Source: a virus. Taken from it: a stretch of DNA of 30,302 bases. Below the pieces are notes generated by a model that had not been told where the DNA came from, did not search any database, and saw only the letters and a list, made by a program, of their open reading frames with translations. The stretch is from positions 1-30,302 of IMG/VR virus record IMGVR_UViG_3300033153_002779; one strand, 5' to 3'. Position numbers and translations under genes: made by a program. Shown here in pieces: positions 29,761-30,302 of the stretch (position 1 is the stretch's first letter; each line of letters begins with the position of its first letter).

Positions 29761-30302
29761 CTGAAGCTGCAAAAGCAATAATCGAAGCAAGACATCCAGA
29801 AGGAAATCGTTTCATGTACAATGAGGCAGACGGTGTATCTCCTGCATTTGAAGATGGTGCTTATGGTTCTAATGCTGTAGCTCTAGGTGCTTCACATAAC
29901 AACTCTTATGTAGATATACCTATAGATGCAAACACGGATGCGATACTTTATTATGACAGAACAGACGATGAGTTTAAAAAGATAACTACATTTACTGTAC
30001 CAAATACAAGTCACAAAATGGAACTATCAGGTTCAGACTATACAAAGCTAACAGAGATACCAACACAAGCAGACCTAGACTATCTAACAGCTAACCCAGA
30101 AGCACTAAGAGTTATGGTATTGACGGAAACTGATGATACTAACTTGTCATTTGGTAATGCTGATATTCAAGGTACTCCCATATGGGGTAATGAAGGTAGT
30201 AGAGGTGGAGATATTCTTGGAAGTTGTGAAGAAAATTTAGTATTATACAGTGAAGATTATTCTAATGCTTACTATACAGAAGAAGAATTAACCGTAGGCT
30301 TA
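29757..30302 (+). CDS. Tail fibre protein, N-terminal part (runs off the window)
   Basis: The frame is open for 182 codons to the last base of the window. It starts by ATGA overlap. The N-terminal half has a phage-fibre-like HPEGNRFMYNEADG segment and a beta region. Near the cut, ENLVLYSEDYSNAYYTEE resembles the N.L..SEDFSNA.W signature that opens carbohydrate-binding modules in many phage fibres. The partial appendage gene at the start of the window has the related VVNGDF...W signature. If the genome is circular the two could be neighbours, but their frames do not join directly at the ends. Confidence 0.65.
   Translation, partial: MTEAAKAIIEARHPEGNRFMYNEADGVSPAFEDGAYGSNAVALGASHNNSYVDIPIDANTDAILYYDRTDDEFKKITTFTVPNTSHKMELSGSDYTKLTEIPTQADLDYLTANPEALRVMVLTETDDTNLSFGNADIQGTPIWGNEGSRGGDILGSCEENLVLYSEDYSNAYYTEEELTVGL

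Noticed and set aside
1-30302. Circular closure of the window into one complete genome
   Set aside because: Both ends fall in tail appendage genes, but the open frames do not match across the join and no terminal repeat is visible.

Overview
The window is a tailed double-stranded DNA phage (or prophage) genome segment with siphovirus-type morphogenesis genes. It holds about 51 protein genes packed with ATGA or TAATG stop/start overlaps. The host is Gram-negative: there is a spanin pair including an outer-membrane lipoprotein, a holin and an M15 peptidase endolysin. Base composition is AT-rich, arginine is mostly AGA/AGG, and promoters are mainly extended -10 boxes (TGnTATAAT-like) with poor -35 boxes. 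This would fit an AT-rich Campylobacterota-type host, but that is an inference at low confidence. I see no integrase, DNA polymerase, tRNA gene or CRISPR array. Both window ends cut tail-appendage genes, so the sequence continues on both sides or is a near-complete permuted genome with a small gap.

Layout. (1) 1-1339: tail appendage and structural proteins. (2) 1350-3761, + strand: lysis cassette with a membrane protein, holin, small Cys/His protein, inner spanin, outer spanin and M15 endolysin. A - strand HNH homing endonuclease gene splits the two spanin genes. (3) 3763-6173, - strand: eight coupled genes, including a NinB-like protein, a Rad52/Sak-like annealing protein and two 31-residue microproteins. 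(4) 6174-7396: two structured non-coding regions that look homologous, separated by a small ribbon-helix-helix regulator and an HNH/AP2 homing endonuclease. (5) 7397-13436, + strand: replication initiator-like protein, PAPS-reductase-like PP-loop protein, SSB, YopX, a triple zinc-knuckle protein, DUF3310, an HNH-like protein, RusA and several unknowns. (6) 13471-17975: terminases, portal, MuF-like head protein and a virion morphogenesis protein. (7) 17976-18601, - strand: a two-gene moron (coiled-coil protein and lipoprotein) inserted in the head cluster. (8) 18897-22142: scaffold, P22-like coat protein, head completion and tail tube. (9) 22192-30302: tail assembly protein, tape measure, distal tail protein, a hub-FN3-glycine-rich fusion, a J-like tip protein and tail fibres.

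How the genes work together: the annealase, NinB-like protein, SSB and RusA form a phage recombination module spread over two divergent operons. Late genes appear to be driven by several extended -10 promoters (13444, 15176, 18859).

The most unusual signals are in RNA structure. The ssb leader contains a possible pseudoknot in which the loop of a 15-bp stem is complementary to the ssb Shine-Dalgarno sequence. Related Shine-Dalgarno-pairing designs precede the - strand HNH gene and the moron operon. The replication gene has a leader with two mutually exclusive helices. Both homing endonuclease genes are flanked by duplicated sequence (the outer spanin start; the leader element).
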